64,000 bases of DNA, from positions 60,750 to 124,749 of the forward strand of contig CAKVEC010000007.1 in the NCBI GenBank assembly GCA_934728255.1. Direction: 5' to 3'. A model generated the notes under the pieces. It made no database searches, was not told where the DNA came from, and saw nothing but the letters and a program-made list of their open reading frames with translations. This document shows, one piece after another, positions 36,317-44,986 of the stretch. How positions within the stretch are numbered: position 1 is the stretch's first letter; every line of letters starts with the position of its first letter. Made by a program: the position numbers and the translations under genes. Source of the stretch: an uncultured Bacteroidales bacterium. GTDB lineage: Bacteria > Bacteroidota > Bacteroidia > Bacteroidales > Paludibacteraceae.

Positions 36317-37111
36317 ATGAAAAAGACCGTTTTTTCCGTATTACTACTGGCAGTGGTGGGTTTGTTTTGCAGTTCGGCAGGCAAACGCCCCGTTACCCTG
36401 TTTATGGTAGGGGATTCGACTATGGCAGACAAAGAAGAGTTGGATATATCTCCCGAACGCGGTTGGGGGCAGTTGTTCCCTACGTACCTGACGGGCAATA
36501 TCGTGGTGGAGAACCATGCACGCAACGGGCGCAGCACCAAATCATTTATAGCGCAAGGACGTTGGTCGGAGGTGATGAACCGCGTAAAGAAAGGCGACAT
36601 CGTGCTGATACAGTTCGGGCATAACGACGCCAAACAGTCCGACCCGGAACGATATACGCCGATAGCGGACTACGAGCAGAACCTGATGCAGATGATCAGC
36701 GAGGCGCAGAAAAAGAAAGCGCACGTGATACTTTGCACGCCTATCTCGCGCCGTTATTTCAAGGACGGTGTGTTCTATCCCCGCCACGGCGGTTACCCCG
36801 ATGCGGCACGCCGTGTAGCACAACGGATGAATGTTCCCCTGCTGGATATGGAAAAGAGTACGGCAGAGTGGCTGACCAACCTCGGCGACGAGCAGAGCAA
36901 ACAGTACTTTATGAACGTGGCAGCGGGCGAGTGTCTCAAATACCCCGAAGGCAAGACCGACAACACGCACTTGCGCGAAGCAGGGGCATTGGAAGTAGGA
37001 CGGCAAGCCGCAGAGCAGATGAAAGCACTGAACCTGAAATGGCTGTCGAAATATATCACATTGGACAACAACGAGGTGGTTTACACAACACCGTGTGGAG
37101 TACACTATTAA
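36317..37111 (+). CDS. Secreted SGNH hydrolase, rhamnogalacturonan acetylesterase-like
   Basis: 264 residues with a signal peptide. The SGNH blocks are all present: GDST (Ser34), the glycine/asparagine block NHARNGRST, GHND (101-104) and DNTHL with the catalytic Asp215 and His218. Length and block spacing match rhamnogalacturonan acetylesterases (CE12), which remove acetyl groups from pectin backbones. No pectinase or SusCD genes are nearby, so the substrate is by family only. Confidence 0.88.
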   Translation: MKKTVFSVLLLAVVGLFCSSAGKRPVTLFMVGDSTMADKEELDISPERGWGQLFPTYLTGNIVVENHARNGRSTKSFIAQGRWSEVMNRVKKGDIVLIQFGHNDAKQSDPERYTPIADYEQNLMQMISEAQKKKAHVILCTPISRRYFKDGVFYPRHGGYPDAARRVAQRMNVPLLDMEKSTAEWLTNLGDEQSKQYFMNVAAGECLKYPEGKTDNTHLREAGALEVGRQAAEQMKALNLKWLSKYITLDNNEVVYTTPCGVHY

Positions 37112-37139
37112 TTAACAATTAATAATTAACAATTAATAT
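37109..37139. repeat. AATTAAC short dispersed repeat
   Basis: Two or three copies of AATTAACAATTAAT in tandem right after the acetylesterase stop. Similar AT-rich runs occur near 11824, 42880 and 49617. Confidence 0.7.
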
Positions 37140-37173
37140 GCATGGTTATTGTTGATTGTGTGCTACTGATTTT

Positions 37174-38130
37174 ATGAAGAAACAAACTATACTCTTTTTG
37201 TCTTTGATATTCGGTTTTTTGCCCTTGTTTGCGGAGCGGGTGGAGATGCTACCCTTCGGAGATATGGAGCAATGGACGGTACGGTATATCAAAGAATCGA
37301 AACTGCTTGGCGGTAACATGCGCACACTCTATTGCGTAGCACCGACCGACACCATACGCGAGAACGCACCTTATGTATACGGCAAGACAGGCAGCCCGTG
37401 GTCCACAAGCAATGCGTATGCCAACGTGATAGGCATTGAGAAATCGGCTTGCACAGTGGTACCCGAGCGCAGAGAGACAGGCGGTACGTGTTGCCGGTTG
37501 GACGTATCTATGTTGGGTGTGCGTGTAATGGGAATGATTGATATACAAGTACTTGCCGCAGGAACGCTCTACACAGGGCGAACAATCGAACCGATTACCG
37601 GCGCAAGCGACCCATACAAGAATATCGATTTCGGTGTACCTTTTACAAAGCGTCCGACTGCGTTGCAGTTCGACTACAAATGTCTGATCTCGCCCGAGAA
37701 CTGGGTATGGTACGCAAAAGGCTTGAGCAAGCCGCGCAAACAGGACGGACACGACGAAGCGGAGGCGTACCTGTATCTGCAACACCGCTGGGAAGACGAG
37801 GACGGCAATATCCACTCGGTACGCGTGGGCACGGCATACGAGCGGTATAGCAAATCGCAGTTGGAATGGCAGAACGGGCACCGCATACCCGTACACTACG
37901 GCGATATCACGGGCGAGCCATGGTTCAAACCCTATATGGGTTTCAACACCAACCAGCGTGCAATGAACTCGAAAGGCAAGATGGTACCCGTGCAGGAAGA
38001 AGGCTGGGACGCCACCAAACAGCCGACCCATATCGTGATTATGCTCACGGCGGGACGCTATGAGGCGTTTGTGGGGCATGCCGGCAACGTGATGTGGGTG
38101 GATAATGTAGGACTTGTTTACGACAAATAA
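37174..38130 (+). CDS. Secreted protein with PCMD-like carbohydrate-binding domain
   Basis: 318 residues from ATG 37174, which gives a signal peptide (LFLSLIFGFLPLFAE). The mature chain opens LPFGDMEQWTVRYIKESKLLGG, contains RPTALQFDYKCLIS and ends with VGHAGNVMWVDNVGLVYDK, as in the putative carbohydrate metabolism domain (PCMD, beta-sandwich) family. It has no catalytic residues. It follows the acetylesterase by 62 bp and precedes a GTG-started glycosyltransferase by 2 bp. Confidence 0.78.
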   Translation: MKKQTILFLSLIFGFLPLFAERVEMLPFGDMEQWTVRYIKESKLLGGNMRTLYCVAPTDTIRENAPYVYGKTGSPWSTSNAYANVIGIEKSACTVVPERRETGGTCCRLDVSMLGVRVMGMIDIQVLAAGTLYTGRTIEPITGASDPYKNIDFGVPFTKRPTALQFDYKCLISPENWVWYAKGLSKPRKQDGHDEAEAYLYLQHRWEDEDGNIHSVRVGTAYERYSKSQLEWQNGHRIPVHYGDITGEPWFKPYMGFNTNQRAMNSKGKMVPVQEEGWDATKQPTHIVIMLTAGRYEAFVGHAGNVMWVDNVGLVYDK

Positions 38131-38132
38131 CC

Positions 38133-39305
38133 GTGGAATACTGGTATTCGTTATCCGTCTCAGACTATTGTCTGTTGGGCGCATTGGGGTTGGTTTTCGT
38201 GTTTCAGGTGTATTTCTACGCCCGCTATATGGCGGCGCCCGCACGCAAGATCCGCCACGACAGAAAGGCTCAACCACCAGACATCCACCAGACATCCACC
38301 TGTGTTTCGCCGCAAGGGGTGTCGGTGATTGTATGCGCCCGCAACGAGGGGTACCACCTTGAGCCGTATCTGCAATCGCTGCTTACGCAGGACTATCCGC
38401 TCTATGAGGTGATTGTGGTGAATGACGGTTCGGAAGACAACACCTCGGCGGTGATTGACTCTTATATATCGCGCGACGCGCGTATGCGCACGACGTTTGT
38501 GCCGCGAGAGGCGCAAGTGGGCAGTTCCAAGAAGTTGGCACTGACATTAGGTGCCAAGGCGGCGAAATATGATTATCTGCTCTTGACGGACGCTGACTGC
38601 CGCCCCGAATCGACGCATTGGATCAGTGAGATGATGCGCGGATTCGACAAGCCCGAAACGGAGGTGGTACTCGGCTACGGGGCATACTTCAAGGACAAAG
38701 GGGAAATCAACCGCTTAGTACGGTTCGACACGCTGTTTAACGGCTTGCACTATTTGGGCGCCGCCTTGTGCAAGCATCCGTATATGGGCGTGGGGCGCAA
38801 CCTCGCTTATAAAAAATCGCTGTTCTTCGAGAGCGGCGGTTTCTCACACCTGATGACCGAGCGGGCGGGCGATGACGACCTGTTTGTCAACCGCGTGGCA
38901 ACAGGCAAGAACACAGCGGTAGTGGTATCACGGGACAGCCTGACGTGGTCGGTATCGAAACATACGCTACGCGAGTGGCTGCTACAGAAACGCAGACACT
39001 TGAGCGTATCGCCAAAATACCGTCCGGCTACGAAATTCCGTCTTGGTATAGAGCCGCTGACGCGCGGGCTATTCTATGCACTGCTGATTGCGATTGGCGT
39101 ATGCGGGTCGCCCGTGACGTGGATTGCAGCGGCAACGCTGTTTGTAGCACGGTTGCTGATGCAGATACTGATCATAGATATATCCGCATGGCGAATGGGA
39201 TTGTCCTTGTTCGGATTGAGCGCGGTGTGGTACGATATTTGTCTGCCGTTAGTAACGCTGTATATGCTTGTTACACAGCCGTTCCGCCCGAAGCAGCGGT
39301 GGTGA
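38133..39305 (+). CDS. Membrane glycosyltransferase family 2 (GTG start)
   Basis: 390 residues; GTG at 38133, two bases after the preceding stop, is the only start that keeps the first membrane helix (DYCLLGALGLVFVFQVYFY). The GT-A core has VSVIVCARNEGYHLEPYLQS, NDGSEDNTS, LTDADCRPES, GVGRNLAYKKSLF, DDDLFVN and KRRHLSVS (QxxRW-like position). Three helices follow at the C-terminus. The pattern is that of processive or lipid-linked GT2 enzymes; the product is unknown. Confidence 0.88.
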   Translation: MEYWYSLSVSDYCLLGALGLVFVFQVYFYARYMAAPARKIRHDRKAQPPDIHQTSTCVSPQGVSVIVCARNEGYHLEPYLQSLLTQDYPLYEVIVVNDGSEDNTSAVIDSYISRDARMRTTFVPREAQVGSSKKLALTLGAKAAKYDYLLLTDADCRPESTHWISEMMRGFDKPETEVVLGYGAYFKDKGEINRLVRFDTLFNGLHYLGAALCKHPYMGVGRNLAYKKSLFFESGGFSHLMTERAGDDDLFVNRVATGKNTAVVVSRDSLTWSVSKHTLREWLLQKRRHLSVSPKYRPATKFRLGIEPLTRGLFYALLIAIGVCGSPVTWIAAATLFVARLLMQILIIDISAWRMGLSLFGLSAVWYDICLPLVTLYMLVTQPFRPKQRW

Positions 39306-39342
39306 TAAATTAATGTGTAAATTTGTAAATGTGTAAATTAAT
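39306..39342. repeat. TTTGTAAAT short tandem repeat
   Basis: TAAATTTGTAAATGTGTAAATT run after the glycosyltransferase stop. The family recurs at 39826, 43405 (in aroA) and 59090. Confidence 0.7.
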
Positions 39343-39493
39343 GGCAGAACGGGCTGTTTTAGAAAACATATAATTGACCATTAATTAACCATTAATACAA
39401 CGCATAGCCATTAACGTGCAACCATTAACGCGTAGCCACTTACGTGCAACCACAAACATTTGCGAAGCAAATAACAAACACGAAGTATATATC

Positions 39494-39799
39494 ATGGAAG
39501 AAAAGAAACTGAACATCAACCTCACGCCCGAAGTAGCGGAGGGTACGTATGCCAACCTGACTATTATCGCCCACTCGCCCAGCGAGTTCGTTTTCGATTT
39601 TGTACGTATGATGCCGGGTATGGAACAGGCATCGGTGAAATCGCGCGTGATTATGACGCCTGACCAAGCCAAGAAACTGCTTTTTGCCCTGCAAAACAAT
39701 ATCGCCCAATACGAGAAACAATTCGGCAAGATACAGAACCCCGGCGGACCTATCCCAGGCAGCACGTTGCCGATGTCTTTCGGTGGCGGCGAGGCGTGA
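39494..39799 (+). CDS. DUF3467 family protein
   Basis: 101 residues from ATG 39494; 26 codons upstream are open but encode dispersed repeat sequence. EGTYANLTIIAHSPSEFVFDFVRMMPG and KSRVIMTPDQAKKLLFALQNNIAQYEKQFG are diagnostic of DUF3467, a small family conserved in Bacteroidetes and others, with no known function. The tail PGSTLPMSFGGGEA is variable. Confidence 0.92.
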   Translation: MEEKKLNINLTPEVAEGTYANLTIIAHSPSEFVFDFVRMMPGMEQASVKSRVIMTPDQAKKLLFALQNNIAQYEKQFGKIQNPGGPIPGSTLPMSFGGGEA

Positions 39800-39868
39800 T
39801 GCAATGCATAATGCACAATGCGCAATTTACAAATTTACACATTTTCTAATTTACAAATTTAATTTATC
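39800..39868. repeat. Mixed TGCATAATGC and ACAAATTTAC short repeats
   Basis: ATGCATAATGCACAATGCGC (7-bp period) followed by ACAAATTTACACATTT (8-bp period), filling the gap before the nucleoside phosphorylase gene. Relatives of the first lie in pnuC (54494) and near 49680. Confidence 0.7.
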
Positions 39869-39874
39869 AGTACT

Positions 39875-40750
39875 ATGAAAACTTTCCCTGCTTCCCAACT
39901 GATTATCAATGATGACGGCAGTGTATTCCACTTGCACCTCAAACCCGAGTTTTTAGCCGACAAGATCATCCTTGTGGGCGACCAAAACCGCGTGGATATG
40001 GTGGCTTCGTTCTTCGACGAAGGCAGTATAGAATGTAACGTACAAAGCCGTGAGTTTCATACGATTACGGGTAAATTCCACGGCAAGCGTATCTCGTGTA
40101 TTTCTACGGGTATCGGTACCGACAACTGCGATATTGTGATGAATGAGATTGATGCGCTGGCGAACATCGATTTTGCCACCCGCACCGAGAAAGCCGAAAA
40201 ACGCAGTCTGGAGATTGTGCGTGTCGGCACCTGCGGCGGTATGCAGGAGGATATTCCTCTCGGCACGTTCCTGGTGAGCCAAAAATCCATCGGTTTCGAC
40301 GGTGTGTTGGCGTTCTACGAAGACCGCGACAAGATTTCCGACCTCGGTTTCGAGAAAGCCCTGGTGGACTTTATCCATTATCCCGCCAAGGCGGCTGTAC
40401 CATATATTGTCAAAGCCAATGAGGAATTAGTGAACCGTATTGCGAAAGACGATATGATGCGCGGTTGCACTATTGCCGCCAATGGTTTCTACGGGCCACA
40501 AGGACGTGTGCTGCGTGTAAACATCGCCGTACCCGACATCAACGAGCGTATCTCCGCTTTCCGCTACGAGGGGCAGCGTATCACTAACTACGAGATGGAG
40601 GGGTCGTGCATCGCCGGACTTGCGCTCCATATGGGGCATAAGGCTATGACCGTCTGCTGCGTCATCGCCCAACGCAAGACAGAAGCAGCCAACACCGACT
40701 ACAAACCCCGTGTGAAAGAACTTGTCCGCACTGTGCTGGAGCGGATTTGA
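39875..40750 (+). CDS. Nucleoside (uridine-type) phosphorylase
   Basis: 291 residues. PNP/UDP family: LVGDQNRVDMVASFF, the phosphate-binding and loop region CISTGIGTDNCDIVMNE, GTCGGMQEDIPLG and NYEMEGSCIAGLALHMGHKAMTVCC with the ribose-contacting Met-Glu. It would cleave nucleosides with phosphate for base salvage; uridine is the likeliest substrate by similarity in Bacteroidetes, not proven. A small hairpin (GACTGCC/GGCAGTC, 40756-40775) follows. Confidence 0.9.
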   Translation: MKTFPASQLIINDDGSVFHLHLKPEFLADKIILVGDQNRVDMVASFFDEGSIECNVQSREFHTITGKFHGKRISCISTGIGTDNCDIVMNEIDALANIDFATRTEKAEKRSLEIVRVGTCGGMQEDIPLGTFLVSQKSIGFDGVLAFYEDRDKISDLGFEKALVDFIHYPAKAAVPYIVKANEELVNRIAKDDMMRGCTIAANGFYGPQGRVLRVNIAVPDINERISAFRYEGQRITNYEMEGSCIAGLALHMGHKAMTVCCVIAQRKTEAANTDYKPRVKELVRTVLERI

Positions 40751-40850
40751 CTGGAGACTGCCCAATACGGCAGTCGCATAAACGGAGGTCAAACAAGACG
40801 ACCTTGATATTATAAGGCAAAAATACTTTTCACATAAACTTTAATAATTT

Positions 40851-42845
40851 ATGCGTAATCTGTTTGTTTCAATCACAGTTGGTGCGTGTGCGCTGCTATG
40901 TGCATCGTGCCAGAAGAATCAACCCAAAGAATTTAATTACAACGTGGACAAGTTTTACGATCTGGAGATTCTGCGTTACCAAGTGCCCGGTTTCGAGGAA
41001 CTGACACTGCAGCAGAAAACACTCGCTTACTACCTCTCGGAGGCGGCTTTGCAAGGGCGCGACATCCTCTACGACCAGAACGGGCGTTACAACCTGCGTA
41101 TCCGTCGCGCACTGGAGGCACTCTACACCAACTATCAGGGGGCGCGCGACAGCGAAGAGTTTCTCAACTTAGAGAAATATCTTAAGCGTGTGTGGTTCTC
41201 CAATGGTATTCACCACCACTACTCGGAGGACAAGTTCCTGCCCGAGTTCTCGCAGGAGTGGTTCTGCAACGCCTGCAAAGAAGCGGGCGTAACCTACGAC
41301 GAGGCGATTCTGCCCGTGATGTTCGACCCCGCTGTGATGCCCAAGCGCACCAACCAGCAGGACGGACAAGACTTGGTGCTGACCTCAGCGGGCAACTACT
41401 ACGAGGGTGTTACACAAGCCGAAGCCGAGGCATACTATGCAGCGCACAAGGACAACTCGCCCGAACCGCTGTGGATCGGACTGAACTCCAAACTTGTCAA
41501 AGAAAACGGCAAGGTGGTGGAAAAGACCTACAAAATAGGCGGAATGTACGGTGAAGCCCTCGCCAAGGTGGTCTATTGGCTCGAACAAGCCCTGCCGTAT
41601 GCCGAGAACGACGCACAGCGCGAGGCGATTGAAAAGATGATAGAGTTCAACCGCACGGGCGACCTCAAGACCTTTAACGAATACTGTATCGCATGGGTGA
41701 AAGACCTGAACAGCCGTGTGGACTATGTGAACGGTTTTACCGAGGTCTATACCGACCCACTCGGTATCACGGGTGCATGGGAGGCAATGGTCAATTTCAA
41801 AGATATGGAGGCGACCAAACGCACTTCGATTATCTCGGCGAATGCACAATGGTTTGAAGATCATTCCACCACCGACCCGAAATACAAGAAAGAGGAAGTG
41901 AAAGGCGTGAGTGCCAAAGTCATTACCGCCGTCATTCTCGGCGGCGACTGCTATCCCGCTACGCCTATCGGCATCAATCTGCCCAACGCCAACTGGATCC
42001 GCAAAGAGTACGGCTCCAAGTCAGTAACCATCGACAACCTGATGCACGCCTACAACGAAGCAGCGAAAGGCAACGGTTTCAACGAGGAGTTTATGATTGA
42101 CGACTACACCCGCCACCTCTATGAGCAATATGGTTCGATGTGCGGCGACCTGCATACCGACCTGCACGAGTGTGTCGGACACGGGTCGGGCAAACTGCTG
42201 CCGGGCGTAACCAAAGATGCACTCAAAGAGCATGCTTCCACCATCGAGGAGGCGCGTGCCGACTTGTTCGGACTCTATTTTATGGCAGATCCGAAACTTG
42301 TTGAACTCGGTTTGCTGCCTAACGGCGAAGCATATAAGGCGTTCTATTACCAGCAGATGATGAACGGTTTGATGACGCAACTCGTGCGTATCGAGCCGGG
42401 CAAAGACGTGGAAGAAGCACATATGCGCAACCGCCAACTGATTGCGCAATGGGTGTACCGGCACGCAGCAAATAACGAGGTAGAAATCATTGAGCGCGAT
42501 GGCAAACACTACCTGCAAATCAATGATTATGAAGGACTTCGCACACTCTACGGGCAGTTGCTCGCCGAGATACAGCGTATCACGTCCGAGGGGGACTATG
42601 CCGCAGCCAAAGAGATGGTAGAGACATATGCCGTGAAAGTGGATCAACCGCTGCATAAGGAGATATTGGAGCGTTATGCGCACCTCAACCTTGCCCCATA
42701 CAAAGGGTTCGTCAATCCCGTTTACACACCGGTGTATGACGCCGAGGGCAACATCACCGACGTGAAAATCGACTACACCGAGGGCTACGTAGAGCAGCAT
42801 CTCCGCTACTCACGCGACTATTCGTGGCTGCCGGACATTAATTAG
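40851..42845 (+). CDS. Dipeptidyl peptidase III (M49) lipoprotein
   Basis: 664 residues. Lipobox LCASC. The M49 zinc motif is HECVGH (439-444), with the second motif EEARAD (466-471); HEC-GH matches the bacterial DPP III variant known from Bacteroides. It cuts dipeptides from peptide N-termini, probably in the periplasm or at the surface. It complements the Dcp lipoprotein at 17124-19256. Confidence 0.94.
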   Translation: MRNLFVSITVGACALLCASCQKNQPKEFNYNVDKFYDLEILRYQVPGFEELTLQQKTLAYYLSEAALQGRDILYDQNGRYNLRIRRALEALYTNYQGARDSEEFLNLEKYLKRVWFSNGIHHHYSEDKFLPEFSQEWFCNACKEAGVTYDEAILPVMFDPAVMPKRTNQQDGQDLVLTSAGNYYEGVTQAEAEAYYAAHKDNSPEPLWIGLNSKLVKENGKVVEKTYKIGGMYGEALAKVVYWLEQALPYAENDAQREAIEKMIEFNRTGDLKTFNEYCIAWVKDLNSRVDYVNGFTEVYTDPLGITGAWEAMVNFKDMEATKRTSIISANAQWFEDHSTTDPKYKKEEVKGVSAKVITAVILGGDCYPATPIGINLPNANWIRKEYGSKSVTIDNLMHAYNEAAKGNGFNEEFMIDDYTRHLYEQYGSMCGDLHTDLHECVGHGSGKLLPGVTKDALKEHASTIEEARADLFGLYFMADPKLVELGLLPNGEAYKAFYYQQMMNGLMTQLVRIEPGKDVEEAHMRNRQLIAQWVYRHAANNEVEIIERDGKHYLQINDYEGLRTLYGQLLAEIQRITSEGDYAAAKEMVETYAVKVDQPLHKEILERYAHLNLAPYKGFVNPVYTPVYDAEGNITDVKIDYTEGYVEQHLRYSRDYSWLPDIN

Positions 42846-42863
42846 GACAAAGAACAAAGAACT
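42845..42863. repeat. AAAGAAC short repeat
   Basis: GGACAAAGAACAAAGAAC just after the DPP III stop, leading into the AT-rich repeat in which aroA begins. Confidence 0.65.
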
Positions 42864-42896
42864 TAAATGCTTTGCGTATTAATTCTTAATTATTAG

Positions 42897-43943
42897 TTGT
42901 TAATTGACCTACCCATATCGAAATCGATTGCGAATCGCGTATTGATTTTGCAAGCCCTGCACGGAGACAGTCTTTTGCCTGTCTCCGCTGTTAATATCCC
43001 GAACGATGTGCGTCTATTGCACAACGCTTTGCAGGCATTGCAAACACATTGCACACAGACCTTGGATTTGCAAAACTGCGGTACGGCAATGCGTTTTTTG
43101 ACCGCCTATTGTGCGCAACTGACGGGATGTGATGTGGTGCTTTCCGGTACAGAACGCATGCAGCAACGCCCTATCGGGCAGTTGGTTGCAGCACTACAAG
43201 AATTGGGTGCGGACATTGAATATATAGGGGAAGAGGGTTATCCGCCTTTGCATATCCATGGCAAAGAACTGCCCCGCAAAGCGGTGCATATAGAGAACCC
43301 TCAATCCACGCAGTTCGTCTCGGCATTGCTGCTAATCGGTGTCCCCGTAACCACAAACAGCACCTCGCCCTACATAGAGATGACCCGCACACTATGCCAT
43401 CAATTTACCCATTTACCCATTTACAAATTTACAAATTCTCCCATAGAATCCGATTGGTCTGCTGCTGCCTTCTGGTATGAATATATCGCCCTGCACGGAG
43501 GAACGTTGTCTTTGCGTGGGTTACAACGCGACTCCCTGCAAGGAGACAGGGTGGTGGCAGACCTTTTTACCCGCTTCGGTGTCCAAACAGCCTATCAACA
43601 GGACGGCATAATCATATCGAAGAGCAGCGAAAACGCTATGGGGGCAACAGATGAAATTGCTTTTGATTTTATGTCCTGCCCTGATCTGTACCCCGCTGTG
43701 GCCATCACGTGCGAGCAACTCGGTATCCCGTTGGTTGCCACCGGCACTGAGTCGCTCCGTATCAAAGAATCCGACCGCCTGCAAGCCGTGGCGGAACACC
43801 GTGTCTGTGCCGACCACCGCATTGCAATGGCACTACTCGCAGCCGACCTGCCCTGCGACGACATTGCTTGTATCACCAAGTCATACCCTGATTTCTACCG
43901 ACAACTATGCGAATTGAACGGATCGTCCCGCGCCGAGGCATAA
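42897..43943 (+). CDS. aroA: 5-enolpyruvylshikimate-3-phosphate synthase, shortened, TTG start
   Basis: 348 residues; family members are usually ~400-430. An in-frame TAG at 42894 means the first usable codon is TTG 42897 inside an AT-rich dispersed repeat, so the first ~10-15 residues before SKS are missing. Active-site motifs are otherwise present: PISKSIANR, NCGTAMRFL, QRPIGQL, QFVSALLL, DWSAAAFW, GTESLRIKESDR and ADHRIAMALL. Residues 169-181 (HQFTHLPIYKFTNSP) are an in-frame ACAAATTT-type repeat. The last ~8 residues run into the next gene (37-bp overlap). It may be active but looks eroded at both ends. Confidence 0.88.
   Translation: MLIDLPISKSIANRVLILQALHGDSLLPVSAVNIPNDVRLLHNALQALQTHCTQTLDLQNCGTAMRFLTAYCAQLTGCDVVLSGTERMQQRPIGQLVAALQELGADIEYIGEEGYPPLHIHGKELPRKAVHIENPQSTQFVSALLLIGVPVTTNSTSPYIEMTRTLCHQFTHLPIYKFTNSPIESDWSAAAFWYEYIALHGGTLSLRGLQRDSLQGDRVVADLFTRFGVQTAYQQDGIIISKSSENAMGATDEIAFDFMSCPDLYPAVAITCEQLGIPLVATGTESLRIKESDRLQAVAEHRVCADHRIAMALLAADLPCDDIACITKSYPDFYRQLCELNGSSRAEA
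43405..43441. repeat. TTTACCCA/TTTACAAA repeat in frame in aroA
   Basis: 8-bp period run (TTTACCCATTTACCCA then TTTACAAATTTACAAA) encoding FTHLPIYKFTNSP within AroA. Confidence 0.8.
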
Positions 43944-44707
43944 ACGATGAGAACAAGGGCAAGAAACACGCCCTTTATCGCCTCATATCCGCCTCTACTG
44001 CCGACTATGTATGGCTGCAGGACGATGACATCGTTCCGCCCACTGCCACCGAAGAAGAAGCACTCTGCGCCATCGGCGATGCGGATATGCTCATTCTGCC
44101 GCTGCGTATGGAGAGCGACAATGCCAAGCCGTCTCTGTTGGAGCGTTTGCAAATAGCGGAGTATGCTGCTATCCAGCAACTCACCCTCGAAGCAGCCGCA
44201 CGCGGATATGCGGTGATGTGCAGCGGTGCCAACCTTGTCGTGCGCCGTGAGCGTTGGATAGAGTCGTATGCCGACCTGCACCCCGAGATACCGAGCGGCG
44301 ACGATATGTTCCTCCTCGAGTCGTTCAAACGCCGCGGACTGAAAATACAAACACTCAGCACTCAACACTCAACACTCAACTCCTTCACCGCCACCGTCCG
44401 ACCGCAGACCTCGTGGCGGACATTCTTCCGCCAACGTATGCGCTGGGCAGGCAAGGCACCCGCTTACACCGACCGCGACATACTGCTTTGCGGTACGTGG
44501 GTGGCAGCAACGAATATCCTGCAGTTCCTCTGCCCGCCTGCGGTCTTGCTCAAGTTTCCGTTTGACTATGCGCTTATCCGCCGCCGCGAGCCTGACACCT
44601 CTTTCGGCATTGCTTTTCTGCTTGCCCTACTCTACCCCTACTATATGCTCATCTGCCTTGTCGGCGGAACAATCAAGACCGCCGTCTCCACCCAAAACAT
44701 CTGGTAA
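43907..44707 (+). CDS. Glycosyltransferase family 2, N-terminally truncated
   Basis: 266 residues. GT2 features from the middle onward: VWLQDDDIVPPTA, CSGANLVVRRERWIES, SGDDMFLLESFKRRG and RQRMRWAGK (QxxRW-like), then two C-terminal helices. The opening nucleotide-binding strand (usually ~60-80 residues ending in NDGS/D) is absent: the chain starts at what is normally the GKKxAL helix. A TGA at 43889 blocks extension. It overlaps aroA by 37 bp. Residues ~151-160 (TLSTQHSTLNS) come from an ACTCAAC repeat. It may be a remnant left by a deletion. Confidence 0.75.
   Translation: MRIERIVPRRGINDENKGKKHALYRLISASTADYVWLQDDDIVPPTATEEEALCAIGDADMLILPLRMESDNAKPSLLERLQIAEYAAIQQLTLEAAARGYAVMCSGANLVVRRERWIESYADLHPEIPSGDDMFLLESFKRRGLKIQTLSTQHSTLNSFTATVRPQTSWRTFFRQRMRWAGKAPAYTDRDILLCGTWVAATNILQFLCPPAVLLKFPFDYALIRRREPDTSFGIAFLLALLYPYYMLICLVGGTIKTAVSTQNIW
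44355..44383. repeat. ACTCAAC short tandem repeat in frame in a glycosyltransferase
   Basis: 7-bp period, CACTCAACACTCAACACTCA, encoding TLSTQHSTLNS. Confidence 0.8.
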
Positions 44708-44744
44708 AAAAGCCTTTTGGCAACCACATCAAAACAATATCTAT

Positions 44745-44870
44745 ACACATTATGCAATATGTATAGTGCATAAAGCGTATAAAAACACCGCTAAAAAGCC
44801 TATCTCGTTGCCGTCTTTTTGCCGTCTCGTTGCCGTAAATGGTATTATGAGGTATAGGATTTGCATATTT
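44745..44870. repeat. Iteron element D (TCGTTGCCGTC type)
   Basis: Three exact 11-bp steps: TCGTTGCCGTC (44805), TTTTTGCCGTC (44816), TCGTTGCCGTA (44827). Same flanks as the CTTTCTACGTC elements: GTGCATAAAGCGTATAAAA on the left, GGTATTATGA and TTGCATATTTTG on the right. The promoter TTG is 113 bp after the core. Confidence 0.85.
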
Positions 44871-44949
44871 TGTATATTGAGGGAAAAGATGATTTCAGAT
44901 AACTTTTACCAACTACTTATATCTTTCTAAATTTGCACGGGACAAGGTC

Positions 44950-44980
44950 TTGCGTAAATGCAGAAAAAGCACTACCTTTG
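44950..44980 (+). promoter_or_regulatory. Promoter of structured ncRNA
   Basis: TTG (44950-44952), 20 bp, TACCTTTG (44973-44980). Transcription should start near 44987. Confidence 0.82.
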
Positions 44981-44986
44981 CAACCG

